The notes: generated by a model not told the origin, from the sequence alone. A DNA stretch of 28,214 nt from JAIDVZ01 sp964486285 (GCA_964486285.1 CAZALH010000012.1:1-28214); one strand, 5' to 3'; positions 17,979 to 26,395 are shown, counted from the first letter of the stretch. Numbers and translations are program-made.

Positions 17979-18363
17979 AGAACGAGCGAATACATGGTTA
18001 AAGTTTTTGAATGATAAAAAAGGGGAAGATTTTGCATTTGATGATAAAAATCAGTGTAAAATTTTTTATAAAGACGGAATTGTTTGCACGCTTGAAGTAT
18101 TGGAAGCTGAAGGAAAGTTTTATTTGTATGTTCCTTTAACTGATATTCAACCTGATAGTAATACTATGCGTAGGGCATTAGAAGCAAATTTATTTCAAAT
18201 TATTACGGCTGGTGCGGTTATTGCGCTCGATAAAAATTCTAACAGTTTTATTGTATCATTTGTTGGAGATGTATCAAATTTTGATGCTGAAGCATTCTTT
18301 GATCGGTTATGTATATTTTTGGCATCCATTGTATCGATACGTGATATGTTGATGGCAAGGTAA
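17968..18363 (+). CDS. CesT/Tir-type (type III secretion) chaperone-like protein
   Basis: A 131-aa protein with the pattern of class I type III secretion chaperones (CesT/Tir family): an N-terminal helix, strands ending in 'C.I.YKDGIVCTLEV', a third strand 'KFYLYVPLTDI', the helix 'RRALEANLFQIITAGAVIALDKNS' (family: lL..N......g..l.ld), a strand 'FIVSFVGDV', and a C-terminal helix with 'FDRLCIFLASIVSIRDML'. These chaperones are small homodimers that keep effectors unfolded for secretion. The start at 17968 is supported by a GAGGGAGA ribosome site; it overlaps holB by 11 bases. No secretion apparatus or effector lies next to it, so the partner is unknown. The assignment is by pattern only; a YbjN-like fold is the main alternative, as both share this shape. 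Confidence 0.65.
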   Translation: MNARERANTWLKFLNDKKGEDFAFDDKNQCKIFYKDGIVCTLEVLEAEGKFYLYVPLTDIQPDSNTMRRALEANLFQIITAGAVIALDKNSNSFIVSFVGDVSNFDAEAFFDRLCIFLASIVSIRDMLMAR

Positions 18364-18386
18364 TAACGATTATACTATTATAATAC

Positions 18387-19202
18387 CTACATTATAAAGT
18401 GGTTGATGGCAATAATTCCGAATGGGAGACTGAATATCAGACTATCAGTTAGATCAAATATTCCTCCAATTCCTGGAATTAATGTTCCAGAATCTTTGAC
18501 TTGTGCAAGTCGTTTAACTATTGATTCCAACATATCACCTAAGAGTGCAATAACAGAAAGTATAATCGCAAGGATTGTTACGTTAATTATTGTTAACTGT
18601 GGGATGAAAGTGTGATGGAATAATAAGAAGCATATTACTCCTATAATTGTTGATGTTATTATGCTACCATATAAACCTTCAAAGGTTTTATTAGGGCTTA
18701 CTTCAGGTGCGAGTTTATTTTTACCAAATTTACAACCTACCACTAATCCTCCAACGTCACTAAATTTTGCTATAGCTATAATTAATAGTATTGTAGCTAG
18801 TGCTTGTATTTGATTAGTTGCGCTTATCACAAATTTCACTGTGAAACTGAGCATAAATGGTATGTATATTATGCCTATTAATGTTGTTATTAGGGAAAAT
18901 TTAGCAAAATTTAAAGAGCGCATTAAGAGTGTTATCAAACATAATGTTATTATTGTCAAAGATATCGATTCTCCTGTTGATAGGCTTGTTAATGCATTAA
19001 TAATTAATAAAATGATACCGAATGATATTCCTAAGTGTGTGTTTGCTTGGTATCCTGCAATTTTTAGTAGTTTATAAAATTCGTACTGAGTTAATGAAGA
19101 TGCCGTTAATAATATAATAAAGCAACCAAATGTCTTTAATGCAACTAATGTTGCAATTAAAATTACCCATAATATAACTGTACTTAAAATTCTTTCTTTC
19201 AT
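18387..19202 (-). CDS. cdsA: Phosphatidate cytidylyltransferase (CDP-diglyceride synthase)
   Basis: Multi-spanning inner-membrane enzyme making CDP-diacylglycerol for phospholipid synthesis. The 271-aa protein has the signature regions: AKFSDVGGLVVGCKFGKNKLAPEVSPNKTFEG, and GDMLESIVKRLAQVKDSG followed by IPGIGGIFDLTDS. In the last motif the usual PGHGG..DR reads PGIGG..DL, with His and Arg replaced; I believe relatives in the same superphylum share this form. It overlaps the uppS stop by 4 bases (18387-19202 versus 19199-19894), so the two are coupled. Confidence 0.93.
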   Translation of the reverse strand: MKERILSTVILWVILIATLVALKTFGCFIILLTASSLTQYEFYKLLKIAGYQANTHLGISFGIILLIINALTSLSTGESISLTIITLCLITLLMRSLNFAKFSLITTLIGIIYIPFMLSFTVKFVISATNQIQALATILLIIAIAKFSDVGGLVVGCKFGKNKLAPEVSPNKTFEGLYGSIITSTIIGVICFLLFHHTFIPQLTIINVTILAIILSVIALLGDMLESIVKRLAQVKDSGTLIPGIGGIFDLTDSLIFSLPFGIIAINHFIM

Positions 19203-19894
19203 ATACCTCCCATTCGTCTGTTCCTTCGACTAAATTCATTTAATATTTCTACAAATGTTTGCTCATTTACATCTGGCCAATATGTGTTAATAAAGTAAAG
19301 TTCAGAATAAGCAGCTTGCAATAGTAAAAAATTACTTAAACGGCATTCTCCTGAGGTGCGAATAATTATATCAGGATCTGGAATGTCATGAGTATATAAA
19401 TATTTTTGTATAGTTGACCACTTAATGTTATTTTCTTTATTATCAATAGCTTTTTGTACGGCTTGAACAATTTCTTCACGTGCACCGTAATTTATAGCGA
19501 TGTTTACCGTTAAAGATGAACAATTAGAAGTATTTTTTTGTAAATTAATTATAGCATCTTGTAATGTTTTAGGTAACTTAGACAAGTTCCCCAAGATGTT
19601 AAATTTAATATCGTGCTTGATAAAAAATTTTGAATATTTTTTTATAGTTTTGGTGAATAGTGTCATTAAGAATGATACTTCACTTTGTGGTCGTCTAAAA
19701 TTTTCTGTAGAAAATGCATATAATGTTATATGTTTTATGTGAAACTTAATTGCTGATTGTATTACGATTTTTGCGGCATTTACTCCACGTTGATGCCCTG
19801 TTGTACGTGGTAAATTCCGTTGTTGTGCCCATCGTCCATTACCATCCATAATAAATGCTAAGTGCGTAGGTAATTTCTTATTTTGTATGCTCAC
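19199..19894 (-). CDS. uppS: Undecaprenyl diphosphate synthase (cis-prenyltransferase)
   Basis: Makes the C55 lipid carrier for peptidoglycan and outer polysaccharides. At 231 aa it has all main motifs: FIMDGNGRWAQQR with the catalytic Asp17, GHQRGV, YAFSTENFRRP, NIAINYGAREEI and the C-terminal DIIIRTSGECRLSNF and YSELYF. The usual LLWQ after the RTSGE block is LLLQ. The uppS-cdsA order is common in bacteria. It is preceded, on the same strand, by tRNA-Leu with only 29 bases between, so tRNA processing may release its mRNA. Confidence 0.95.
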   Translation of the reverse strand: MSIQNKKLPTHLAFIMDGNGRWAQQRNLPRTTGHQRGVNAAKIVIQSAIKFHIKHITLYAFSTENFRRPQSEVSFLMTLFTKTIKKYSKFFIKHDIKFNILGNLSKLPKTLQDAIINLQKNTSNCSSLTVNIAINYGAREEIVQAVQKAIDNKENNIKWSTIQKYLYTHDIPDPDIIIRTSGECRLSNFLLLQAAYSELYFINTYWPDVNEQTFVEILNEFSRRNRRMGGI

Positions 19895-19923
19895 AATTCA
19901 GGTCAAAGAATAAATTATCTTGT

Positions 19924-20008
19924 TGGTGCTCAGGAGGGGATTTGAACCCCTAAATCTTTCGATACTGCCGCCTGAAGACAGCGTGTTTACCAATTTCACC
20001 ACCTGAGC
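19924..20008 (-). tRNA. tRNA-Leu (anticodon CAG)
   Basis: Read on the minus strand, an 85-base class II tRNA can be folded: acceptor GCTCAGG/CCTGAGC, a D arm with GGT, anticodon stem CTGTC/GGCAG around the loop TTCAGGC (anticodon CAG at 19972-19974, reading CUG), a long variable arm closed by ATC/GAT, T arm AGGGG-TTCAAAT-CCCCT, and an encoded CCA end. The long variable arm fits leucine. CUG codons are rare in this AT-rich window, so it probably serves a minor need. It lies upstream of uppS on the same strand. Confidence 0.95.
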
Positions 20009-20024
20009 GATTATTAAACAGAGT

Positions 20025-20053
20025 CAACTACAAAGCTGCATAATATTTGTCAA
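20025..20053 (-). promoter_or_regulatory. Possible promoter of tRNA-Leu
   Basis: On the minus strand a perfect TTGACA (-35, at 20048-20053) lies 40 bases before the mature tRNA 5' end. A 17-base spacer places the -10 at 20025-20030, but that hexamer (TAGTTG) is a poor match. The distance would give a leader of a few bases, as usual for tRNA promoters. The weak -10 makes this only a candidate. Confidence 0.3.
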
Positions 20054-20136
20054 GAGTTAAAGGGAATAATTGTAGTGTACTTTTTTGGTATAAGTTTCTT
20101 GATTTTTGATGAGATTTTTATAGCTCTCATTGCAAT

Positions 20137-20745
20137 ATGAGTCAATATTTGCCACTGCCGTACATTTACGAACGAGATGGACGTAACGAGCGTTCGTGGG
20201 ATATTTATAGTCGTTTATTAAAAGATAGAATAATTTTTATTGGCACTCCAATTGATGATTTTGTTGCAAATGCTGTTGTTGCACAATTATTATTCCTTCA
20301 GATGGAAGATCCTAAAAAGGATGTAAACGTTTATATTAATTCTCCGGGGGGGAGTGTAACGGCAGGTATGGCAATATACGATACTATGCAATTTTTAAAA
20401 TGTGATGTCGTGACGTATTGTCTTGGTCAAGCAGCTAGTATGGCTACTGTTTTGCTCGCAGCAGGAACAAAGGGGAAACGTTATGCGTTGCCTAATAGTC
20501 GCGTGATGATACACCAACCTACTGGTGGAGCAAGTGGACAAACATCAGATATTTCTATTGCAGCGAAAGAAATAATTCGTTGGCGTAAAGTACTAAACGA
20601 AATTTTGGCGAAACATACTGGGAAATCCGCAGATCAAATAGAAAAAGATTCTGATCGTGATTATTTTATGACGGCTTTAGAAGCAAAAGAGTATGGTATT
20701 GTTGATAACGTTATAGAAAAACAAGAAGAAGTTTCGAAAGAGTAA
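20137..20745 (+). CDS. clpP: ATP-dependent Clp protease proteolytic subunit
   Basis: Serine peptidase that forms the double-heptamer chamber served by ClpX/ClpA/ClpC. The 202-aa protein has the catalytic triad: Ser101 in GQAASMATVLLAAG, His126 in RVMIHQP, and Asp175 in DSDRDYFMT; it also has the PGGSVTAGMAIYDTMQ block that forms the active-site floor. No unfoldase gene adjoins it here. The 128-base space upstream holds the divergent tRNA promoter region and presumably its own promoter. efp follows after 25 bases. Confidence 0.97.
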   Translation: MSQYLPLPYIYERDGRNERSWDIYSRLLKDRIIFIGTPIDDFVANAVVAQLLFLQMEDPKKDVNVYINSPGGSVTAGMAIYDTMQFLKCDVVTYCLGQAASMATVLLAAGTKGKRYALPNSRVMIHQPTGGASGQTSDISIAAKEIIRWRKVLNEILAKHTGKSADQIEKDSDRDYFMTALEAKEYGIVDNVIEKQEEVSKE

Positions 20746-20770
20746 TTTTAATTTTTTTAAGGGGCAATAT

Positions 20771-21328
20771 ATGGCATCTCCTACAGATATTAGAAAGGGT
20801 AAGGTTATTGAATATCAAGGTGTTCCTCATACAGTACTTGAGGTTCAGCATCGTACTCAGGGGCGACAAGCAGGTTTTGTGCAAGTCGTTATGCGCAATT
20901 CGAAAACTGGAGCTTCGACTAGTGTAAAGTTTTTGTCATCAGATAATGTTACTTTTTTAAATACGACAGTTCATTCATTAGAATATTCTTATGTTGATGA
21001 ACAAGGGCATCATTTTTTGAATTTGGAAACATATGAAGACGTTGTTTTGCCAGAAAATTTAGTAAGCGCAGCAAAAAAATTTATGGTGATAGGTACGGAG
21101 TACGATGTGCAATATATAGAAGATAAACCAGTTGGAATTTCTTTACCAGCTTCAGTAGCTATGAGGATTGTTGAATCGCCAGAAGGGCTACGTGGAGATA
21201 CTGCATCTAACGTGCAAAAACCTGCCAAAACAGAATCTGGGTTGATGTTACAAGTCCCACTATTTATAAAGGAAGGAGATATTATTAAAATAAGTACAGC
21301 GGATGGTTCTTATATTAGTCGAGCCTAG
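20771..21328 (+). CDS. efp: Translation elongation factor P
   Basis: Relieves ribosome stalling on polyproline stretches. The 185-aa three-domain protein is complete, with the C-terminal VPLFIKEGDIIKISTADGSYISRA signature. At the domain I loop tip, where E. coli has the modified Lys34, this protein has Arg32 (TQGRQAGFVQ). An arginine at this place is the site of rhamnosylation in the EarP branch, so the modification system is in question here. A good ribosome site (AAGGGG at 20759-20764) precedes the ATG. It ends 5 bases before the convergent folK stop. Confidence 0.96.
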   Translation: MASPTDIRKGKVIEYQGVPHTVLEVQHRTQGRQAGFVQVVMRNSKTGASTSVKFLSSDNVTFLNTTVHSLEYSYVDEQGHHFLNLETYEDVVLPENLVSAAKKFMVIGTEYDVQYIEDKPVGISLPASVAMRIVESPEGLRGDTASNVQKPAKTESGLMLQVPLFIKEGDIIKISTADGSYISRA

Positions 21329-21333
21329 TGTGA

Positions 21334-21846
21334 TTAATTGACAGTGAATAATTTTGTTATTTTTTGATCTGAGCATCTTTTTTGTAGATTTATTATCTTT
21401 TCACCATTGATATTGAGATCAGGCTGCAGCTCGATTAGTGGAGATAATACAAAATTGCGATTAACAATTTCTGGATGTGGAATTTTTAGAAAAATTGTAT
21501 TAAGCTTTAAATCATCGTATAATAATATATCTATATCTATTTTTCGTGGACCATACTTAAACGTCTTTATTCGCCCCAGGTCATTTTCTACTTTTTGACA
21601 AAATTTAAGCAACTTTTGTGGTGTTAAAGTGGTATATATTTTTACTGCACAATTGAAAAAATTTTTTTGATATAAAAAATTTTGAGGTTCTGTTTCATAT
21701 ATACTGGATATTTTATTAATTCTTATCTCATGGTTTTTAGTAAGCTCTGTGATAGCATCTAATAAATTTTTCTTTCTATTACCAATATTGCTTCCGAGCG
21801 ATAAAAAGCTAACGTGAAATTGTGACCTGAAATCCAATGTCCCCAT
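21334..21846 (-). CDS. folK: 2-amino-4-hydroxy-6-hydroxymethyldihydropteridine pyrophosphokinase
   Basis: Transfers pyrophosphate from ATP to the pterin before DHPS acts, in folate synthesis. At 170 aa it shows LSLGSNIGNRKKNL, the YETEP motif, and the ATP/Mg2+ motif GPRKIDIDILLYDD, followed by IPHPEIVNRNFVLSPLIEL. The start ATG at 21846 lies within the 3' end of folB (38-base overlap), so translation is probably coupled. It is the last gene of the minus-strand folE-folP-folB-folK cluster. Confidence 0.95.
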   Translation of the reverse strand: MGTLDFRSQFHVSFLSLGSNIGNRKKNLLDAITELTKNHEIRINKISSIYETEPQNFLYQKNFFNCAVKIYTTLTPQKLLKFCQKVENDLGRIKTFKYGPRKIDIDILLYDDLKLNTIFLKIPHPEIVNRNFVLSPLIELQPDLNINGEKIINLQKRCSDQKITKLFTVN

Positions 21847-22174
21847 AATTTTTATTATCCCAAGTCTTAGGGAATTTTTTTACAGTAATATTAGCTTGTT
21901 GGATAGTTTGAAAATTTGTAAATAATACTTCTACAATAGTACGAGCTAATGTTTCAATTAATTTAAAACTGTTTTGTTCTACTACTTCTTTTACTAAAGA
22001 ATAGACAGATGAATAATTAATAGTATCATTGATATCATCAGTATACATTGCGCGAGAAAAATCTCCAAATAATTGTAAGGATATAAGAAATTTTTGTTTT
22101 AGATTTCGTTCATTTGTGTACCACCCATGGGTTCCGAAAAATTCTAGTTCATTGAAAAAAATACTAGTTACCAT
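21809..22174 (-). CDS. folB: Dihydroneopterin aldolase
   Basis: Cleaves dihydroneopterin to the hydroxymethyl pterin used by FolK. From the ATG at 22174 it is 121 aa; a TTG at 22189 would add 5 residues and overlap folP further. The family landmarks are present: LEFFGTHGWYTNERNLKQKF with the catalytic Glu, the NYSSVYSLVKE helix, LIETLARTIVEVL, and the ITVKKFP strand with the catalytic Lys. It overlaps folP upstream and folK downstream. Confidence 0.92.
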   Translation of the reverse strand: MVTSIFFNELEFFGTHGWYTNERNLKQKFLISLQLFGDFSRAMYTDDINDTINYSSVYSLVKEVVEQNSFKLIETLARTIVEVLFTNFQTIQQANITVKKFPKTWDNKNYGDIGFQVTISR

Positions 22175-22955
22175 ATATCTTTTGCGCAAATTTTAAAACT
22201 TCAACATTTGGTTTTACATCATGTGCTCTAAAGATATTACACCCACTTAGATAAGTCGATATCGTAGTTGCTAATGTGCACGGTAAACGGTCAATTGCAC
22301 AGCATTCACCAAATTCATGCATAAATGATTTTCTTGAAGCACCTATTAAAAAACGCTGAGAGAAAAGTTGCCTGATTTTTTTTAAATTTTTTATTAAAAA
22401 CATACACTGTTCACTATTTTTACCAAAACCTAACCCAATATCGAAAATTAATTTTTGATCGTCAATGTGATATTTCTTTGCTGTGTCTATGGCTGAATAA
22501 AATTTACTGATTATATCGTGCATAAGTTTTTCATTATCACTTAATATTATACCGCGTGAATTATGAGTTACAATTACATCAGCTGAATATTTTTTAGCAA
22601 GTTGTAAAACGTCTTCTAAATGTGAAAATGTTGAAATATCATTGATGATATTTACTCCGTTTTGTAATGCTAATTCGGCCACCTGAAGCTTATAAGTGTC
22701 TATTGATGTTAAAGTTTTATACTTGGAAATCTTCAATAATACATCTTTTACGCGATTCCATTCAGTATCAGCATCCACTGCTGTGCAATGTGGGCGTGTT
22801 GATTCTCCCCCAATATCGATTATTGTTGCCCCTTCGGAAATCATTTCATTTACACGATTTACCGCTGTTTGAGTGTCCAGAAAACTATTCCCATCGTAAA
22901 AAGAATCGGGAGTTAAGTTTAATATTCCCATTACTTGTGGATTTGGATCGAGCAT
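22164..22955 (-). CDS. folP: Dihydropteroate synthase
   Basis: Condenses the pterin pyrophosphate with p-aminobenzoate; target of sulfonamides. The 263-aa TIM barrel has MGILNLTPDSFYDG (9-22), IDIGGESTRPHC, INDIST, DIGLGFGK with the pterin-binding Asp, and GASRKSFM. The HDVKPN end replaces the common 'RVHDV' arrangement with the same His-Asp. It begins one base after the folE stop and overlaps folB, so the whole cluster is tightly coupled. Confidence 0.96.
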   Translation of the reverse strand: MLDPNPQVMGILNLTPDSFYDGNSFLDTQTAVNRVNEMISEGATIIDIGGESTRPHCTAVDADTEWNRVKDVLLKISKYKTLTSIDTYKLQVAELALQNGVNIINDISTFSHLEDVLQLAKKYSADVIVTHNSRGIILSDNEKLMHDIISKFYSAIDTAKKYHIDDQKLIFDIGLGFGKNSEQCMFLIKNLKKIRQLFSQRFLIGASRKSFMHEFGECCAIDRLPCTLATTISTYLSGCNIFRAHDVKPNVEVLKFAQKIYGN

Positions 22956-22956
22956 T

Positions 22957-23520
22957 TTATTCTGTTAATATTAGTTGTTGTATTTGAGTGACCAACGCTT
23001 GATTGATTTTAAATTCTCCAGTCATAGCTCGTGTAACGGTGCTACAAGATGGTTGCATTACGCCGCGTGCTCCCATGCACATATGATGAGCATTGATGAG
23101 TACAAATATTCCATTGTTTTTTATATGTTGGTCTAATGCATTTGCTATTTGTGATGATAGACGCTCTTGAAGTTGTAGACGCCTTGAATATTTATTTACA
23201 ACTCTGACGATTTTGCTTAACCCGATTACTGTTTCGTTTGACGGTAGATACGCTATAGAAATTTTACCAAAAAAAGGCATTAAATGGTGTTCACAAAACG
23301 ATGAAAAAGTAATATTTTTTATTAGAACAAAGTCTTTATAATTTTCGGCATGAAAAGTCGGTTGAAATAATTCTATATTATGAACAGATGCTGTTTTGTT
23401 GAAAAATTCTATCATTTTCAATATTCGTTCTGGAGTTTCAGCAAGTCCTTCTCGGTCGGGATCTTCACCTATTCCTTCTAGCAATAAATAAATTCCTTTG
23501 AGAATTTTTTCTCTATTCAT
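22957..23520 (-). CDS. folE: GTP cyclohydrolase I
   Basis: First step of folate (and pterin) synthesis: GTP to dihydroneopterin triphosphate. The 187-aa protein carries the zinc ligands in SFCEHHLMPFFG (Cys and His) and the downstream HMCMGARGV (Cys), plus GLSKIVRVVNKYSRRLQLQERL and the C-terminal STVTRAM. It is first in the minus-strand fol cluster; the 73 bases between it and the divergent HIT gene should hold the promoters. No folC, folA or pabB is visible in the window. Confidence 0.96.
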   Translation of the reverse strand: MNREKILKGIYLLLEGIGEDPDREGLAETPERILKMIEFFNKTASVHNIELFQPTFHAENYKDFVLIKNITFSSFCEHHLMPFFGKISIAYLPSNETVIGLSKIVRVVNKYSRRLQLQERLSSQIANALDQHIKNNGIFVLINAHHMCMGARGVMQPSCSTVTRAMTGEFKINQALVTQIQQLILTE

Positions 23521-23593
23521 TAAGTGCTATATGGCATGTTGAAATGGTGATTGCAATAATATCTTTTGATTTTAACTATTATCAAATATTAGC

Positions 23594-24007
23594 ATGAATG
23601 AATTCGTTTTATGTAGTGATTTACGTAAAAAAAGTTTCATTATTGACCTACCCTTATCAAGGGTATTGTTAAATGATAATAAATATATCCCGTGGATATT
23701 GTTAGTTCCACGAATTAAGGATGTTGTGCAGATTACTGATTTATCTCTTCCACAACAAATGCAGTTAACAAAAGAAATTAATTTGTCTTCGAATGTTATG
23801 CAAAGTGCATTCAAGTGTGATCGTTTGAATATTGCATCTATTGGAAATAAAACTTCACAATTGCATGTCCATGTGATTTGTCGTACATTTAATGACAAAT
23901 ATTGGCCGGAAACAGTATGGCAATACACATATGATAAGATGCAAGACGATGAATTAATAGAACGAACACTACTTTTAAAAAAGAGATTTGAAGCAATAAA
24001 ATTTTGA
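23594..24007 (+). CDS. HIT-family nucleotide hydrolase or transferase
   Basis: A 137-aa histidine-triad protein. The motif QLHVHVICR near the middle is the short form (first His replaced by Gln) that I know from a bacterial HIT branch with the same 'NiaSIGN...QLHVHViaR...WPetVW' layout, which is present here. Members act on nucleotide-phosphate bonds such as Ap4A or AMP-linked groups; the real substrate is unknown. It lies alone between folE (divergent) and accB, 78 bases upstream of the latter. Confidence 0.85.
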   Translation: MNEFVLCSDLRKKSFIIDLPLSRVLLNDNKYIPWILLVPRIKDVVQITDLSLPQQMQLTKEINLSSNVMQSAFKCDRLNIASIGNKTSQLHVHVICRTFNDKYWPETVWQYTYDKMQDDELIERTLLLKKRFEAIKF

Positions 24008-24085
24008 GTTTACATTTATTAGTTTTTGAATTGCAAATTTTAAGTTAATTATCAAGTTCTCTATAAGAATATGTAGGAGGTCTCG

Positions 24086-24565
24086 TTGAAGTTTGATGAT
24101 ATTAGTAAGTTGGCAGATCTTGTTAAAACCTCTGGATTGTCGGAAATTGAGGTTGAAGAGGATGGTTTTAGATTGAGAATTTCTAATGGTGAAATACGGC
24201 CGTTGCAGCCGGAGTACATAATTCCTAAAGAACAAGTTATTACTACCCATGATTATGTTGTTACACAAAATCCTGGTGAAGTAGAAAATGACAAGCCTAA
24301 GGATGGTATTGAGCAGGACACTTCTTTATATATTATACGATCGCCTATGGTAGGAACATTTTATTCTTCTCCTGCACCTGATGAGCCAAGTTACGTCGAT
24401 AGAAATTCACCAGTGCAACCTTCAACTGTAGTTTGTATAATTGAAGCAATGAAAGTGATGAACGAGATTCAAGCTGATGTTGATGGAGTAATTATTGATA
24501 TTTTAGTACGAAATGGCCAAAGTGTTGAATATGGCCAACCTTTATTTAAAGTAAAAAAGTCTTAA
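24086..24565 (+). CDS. accB: Acetyl-CoA carboxylase biotin carboxyl carrier protein
   Basis: Carries the biotin of acetyl-CoA carboxylase, the first step of fatty acid synthesis. The start is a TTG at 24086, fixed by a perfect AGGAGG 5 bases upstream (24075-24080). The 159-aa protein has an N-terminal helix (ISKLADLVKTSGLSEIEVEE), a flexible linker, and the biotinyl domain RSPMVGTFYSSPAPD ... CIIEAMKVMNEI, with the biotinylated Lys123 in EAMKVM. accC follows after 3 bases, the standard accBC pair; carboxyltransferase genes are not here. Confidence 0.96.
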   Translation: MKFDDISKLADLVKTSGLSEIEVEEDGFRLRISNGEIRPLQPEYIIPKEQVITTHDYVVTQNPGEVENDKPKDGIEQDTSLYIIRSPMVGTFYSSPAPDEPSYVDRNSPVQPSTVVCIIEAMKVMNEIQADVDGVIIDILVRNGQSVEYGQPLFKVKKS

Positions 24566-24568
24566 TCA

Positions 24569-25939
24569 ATGATGTTTGAAAAAGTTTTGATAGCCAATCG
24601 TGGGGAGATTGCACTGAGGGTTATTCGGGCATGTAAGGAATTGGGGATTAAAACATTATCTGTTTATTCTGAAGCAGATGAACAGTCATTACATGTACAA
24701 TTTTCAGATGAGGCAATTTGTATTGGTCCCGCTGAAAGTGCAATGAGTTACTTACGAGCAGATAGAATATTTAGTGCAGCGGAAATTGGCAATGTCGATG
24801 CAATCCATCCAGGATATGGATTTTTGTCAGAAAATTCAACATTTGCTGAACAATGCCAAGATTGTAATATTACTTTTATTGGTCCATCTCCTGAAACCAT
24901 TGCTAATGTTGGTAATAAGTCTATCGCGAAAATGATAGCTAAACAAGCGAAGGTTCCTATCGTTCCAGGTAGTGACGGTGTCATTGATAACGAGACAGAA
25001 GCAAAAAATATTGCTGATTCTATTGGGTATCCAGTAATTATTAAAGCAGCAGCTGGTGGTGGTGGCAAAGGAATGCGCTTAGTTAACAATTCGATGTCGT
25101 TTGGGAAGGAATATCGTGTAGCTCGTACAGAGGCTGAAAAGTCATTTGGAAATGGCGATGTATATATTGAAAAATATATAGAAGAGCCACGTCATATTGA
25201 GATTCAAATTTTAGGTGATAAACACGGTAAAATTATTCATTTGTTTGAGCGAGATTGTTCGATTCAGAGACGCTACCAAAAGTTGGTAGAAGAGGCGCCA
25301 TCTCCATTTTTAACTCCACGTTTACGTGATGAAATGGGGCGTGCAGCTATACGGATAGCAGAAAAATGTGGATATTTTAACGCTGGAACGGTAGAGTTTA
25401 TAGTTGATAAGTATGGAAATTATTACTTTATTGAAATGAATTCTCGTATTCAAGTCGAGCATGGTATTACTGAAGAAATTACAGGGATAGATCTTGTAAA
25501 ATGGCAGTTGCTTATCGCTGCTGGTGAGCATTTAAGGGTAGAACAAAAAGATTTAAAGATTTTGTGCAACGCTATTGAATGTCGAATTAATGTAGAAAAT
25601 CCATTGCGTAATTTTGCTCCATGTCCGGGTGAAGTTTCTTTTTGTTATGCGCCAGGAGGTTACGGAGTTCGTGTGGATTCTCACATTTATAGTGGCTATC
25701 GAATTCCACAATATTATGATAGTTTAGTTTCAAAAGTTATTACTAAGGGCAATACCCGTGATGTTGCAATTGACCGTATGTATCGTGCGTTAAGTGAATA
25801 TATCATTAGAGGTGTTGATACAACGATCCCATTTTTACGTACTGTTATGCTTGATGAAGGTTTCAGATCTGGTAAATTTTCTACAAAATTTATTGAAGAA
25901 TTTTTGGCTCGTACTCCTAGTGAAGCATTTATATTATAA
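24569..25939 (+). CDS. accC: Acetyl-CoA carboxylase biotin carboxylase subunit
   Basis: ATP-grasp enzyme that carboxylates the biotin on AccB. At 456 aa it has the N-terminal FEKVLIANRGEIALRVIRA domain, HPGYGFLSEN, the glycine-rich ATP lid KAAAGGGGKGMRLV, RDCSIQRRYQKLVEEAPS, and the active-site EMNSRIQVEHGITEEITG, where Gly replaces the usual Pro after EH. The start can be either of two adjacent ATG codons (24569, 24572). It is followed by the Asp23 gene after 18 bases. Confidence 0.97.
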   Translation: MMFEKVLIANRGEIALRVIRACKELGIKTLSVYSEADEQSLHVQFSDEAICIGPAESAMSYLRADRIFSAAEIGNVDAIHPGYGFLSENSTFAEQCQDCNITFIGPSPETIANVGNKSIAKMIAKQAKVPIVPGSDGVIDNETEAKNIADSIGYPVIIKAAAGGGGKGMRLVNNSMSFGKEYRVARTEAEKSFGNGDVYIEKYIEEPRHIEIQILGDKHGKIIHLFERDCSIQRRYQKLVEEAPSPFLTPRLRDEMGRAAIRIAEKCGYFNAGTVEFIVDKYGNYYFIEMNSRIQVEHGITEEITGIDLVKWQLLIAAGEHLRVEQKDLKILCNAIECRINVENPLRNFAPCPGEVSFCYAPGGYGVRVDSHIYSGYRIPQYYDSLVSKVITKGNTRDVAIDRMYRALSEYIIRGVDTTIPFLRTVMLDEGFRSGKFSTKFIEEFLARTPSEAFIL

Positions 25940-25957
25940 GTTTTAATAATATTTCTT

Positions 25958-26392
25958 ATGACTCAACAAAATTTAGATAAGGTTAATACGCCTAGTGTTA
26001 TTGATGATAGTAATACTTGTAGCATAGGTGCTATTAGGGTAAATCATGATGTAATCGCTAACATTGTACGATTAAGTACATTGTCCGTAGATGGTGTAGT
26101 TAGTATTGGCAATACATCAATTAGCTCTAAGTTGCAGAAAATTTTTTCTAAAAATCCAGATTGTGGTGGTATTAGAATTTCTGAAGATGAAAATGGTAAT
26201 TATGTTATTGATATTCAAGTAGTTTTGAAATTTGGTGTAGAACTTGCGAAGGTTGCATATGATATTCAGCAGACTGTTGCTCGTCAGGTTACAAGTATGA
26301 CAATGAAAAGTGTAGCATTAGTTAATATTACTATTGAAAGTGTCACTCAAGTTGATGACAATAATTCTCAAAATATTGAATATGCTCAGTAA
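25958..26392 (+). CDS. Asp23/Gls24 family protein
   Basis: A 144-aa member of the Asp23/Gls24 (DUF322) family, known in Firmicutes as an envelope-stress protein anchored to the membrane by AmaP. The domain runs from ~22 to 132: IGAIRVNHDVIANIVRLSTLSVDGVVSIG, then YVIDIQVVLKFGVELAKVAYDIQQTVARQV, and the closing VALVNITIESV. The acc-asp23 order is known from Firmicutes; here it is followed by a likely AmaP partner and dapF. It is probably a cytoplasmic protein at the inner membrane; its exact job in a diderm is not known to me. Confidence 0.88.
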   Translation: MTQQNLDKVNTPSVIDDSNTCSIGAIRVNHDVIANIVRLSTLSVDGVVSIGNTSISSKLQKIFSKNPDCGGIRISEDENGNYVIDIQVVLKFGVELAKVAYDIQQTVARQVTSMTMKSVALVNITIESVTQVDDNNSQNIEYAQ

Positions 26393-26395
26393 CTC

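Noticed and set aside
18387..18560. CdsA signature with His and Arg replaced (PGIGG..DL)
   Set aside because: Other key motifs are intact and I believe related phyla share this form; likely lineage variation.
23594..24007. HIT motif lacking the first His (QLHVHV)
   Set aside because: This short motif is usual in a known branch of bacterial HIT proteins, so it is not a sign of inactivation.
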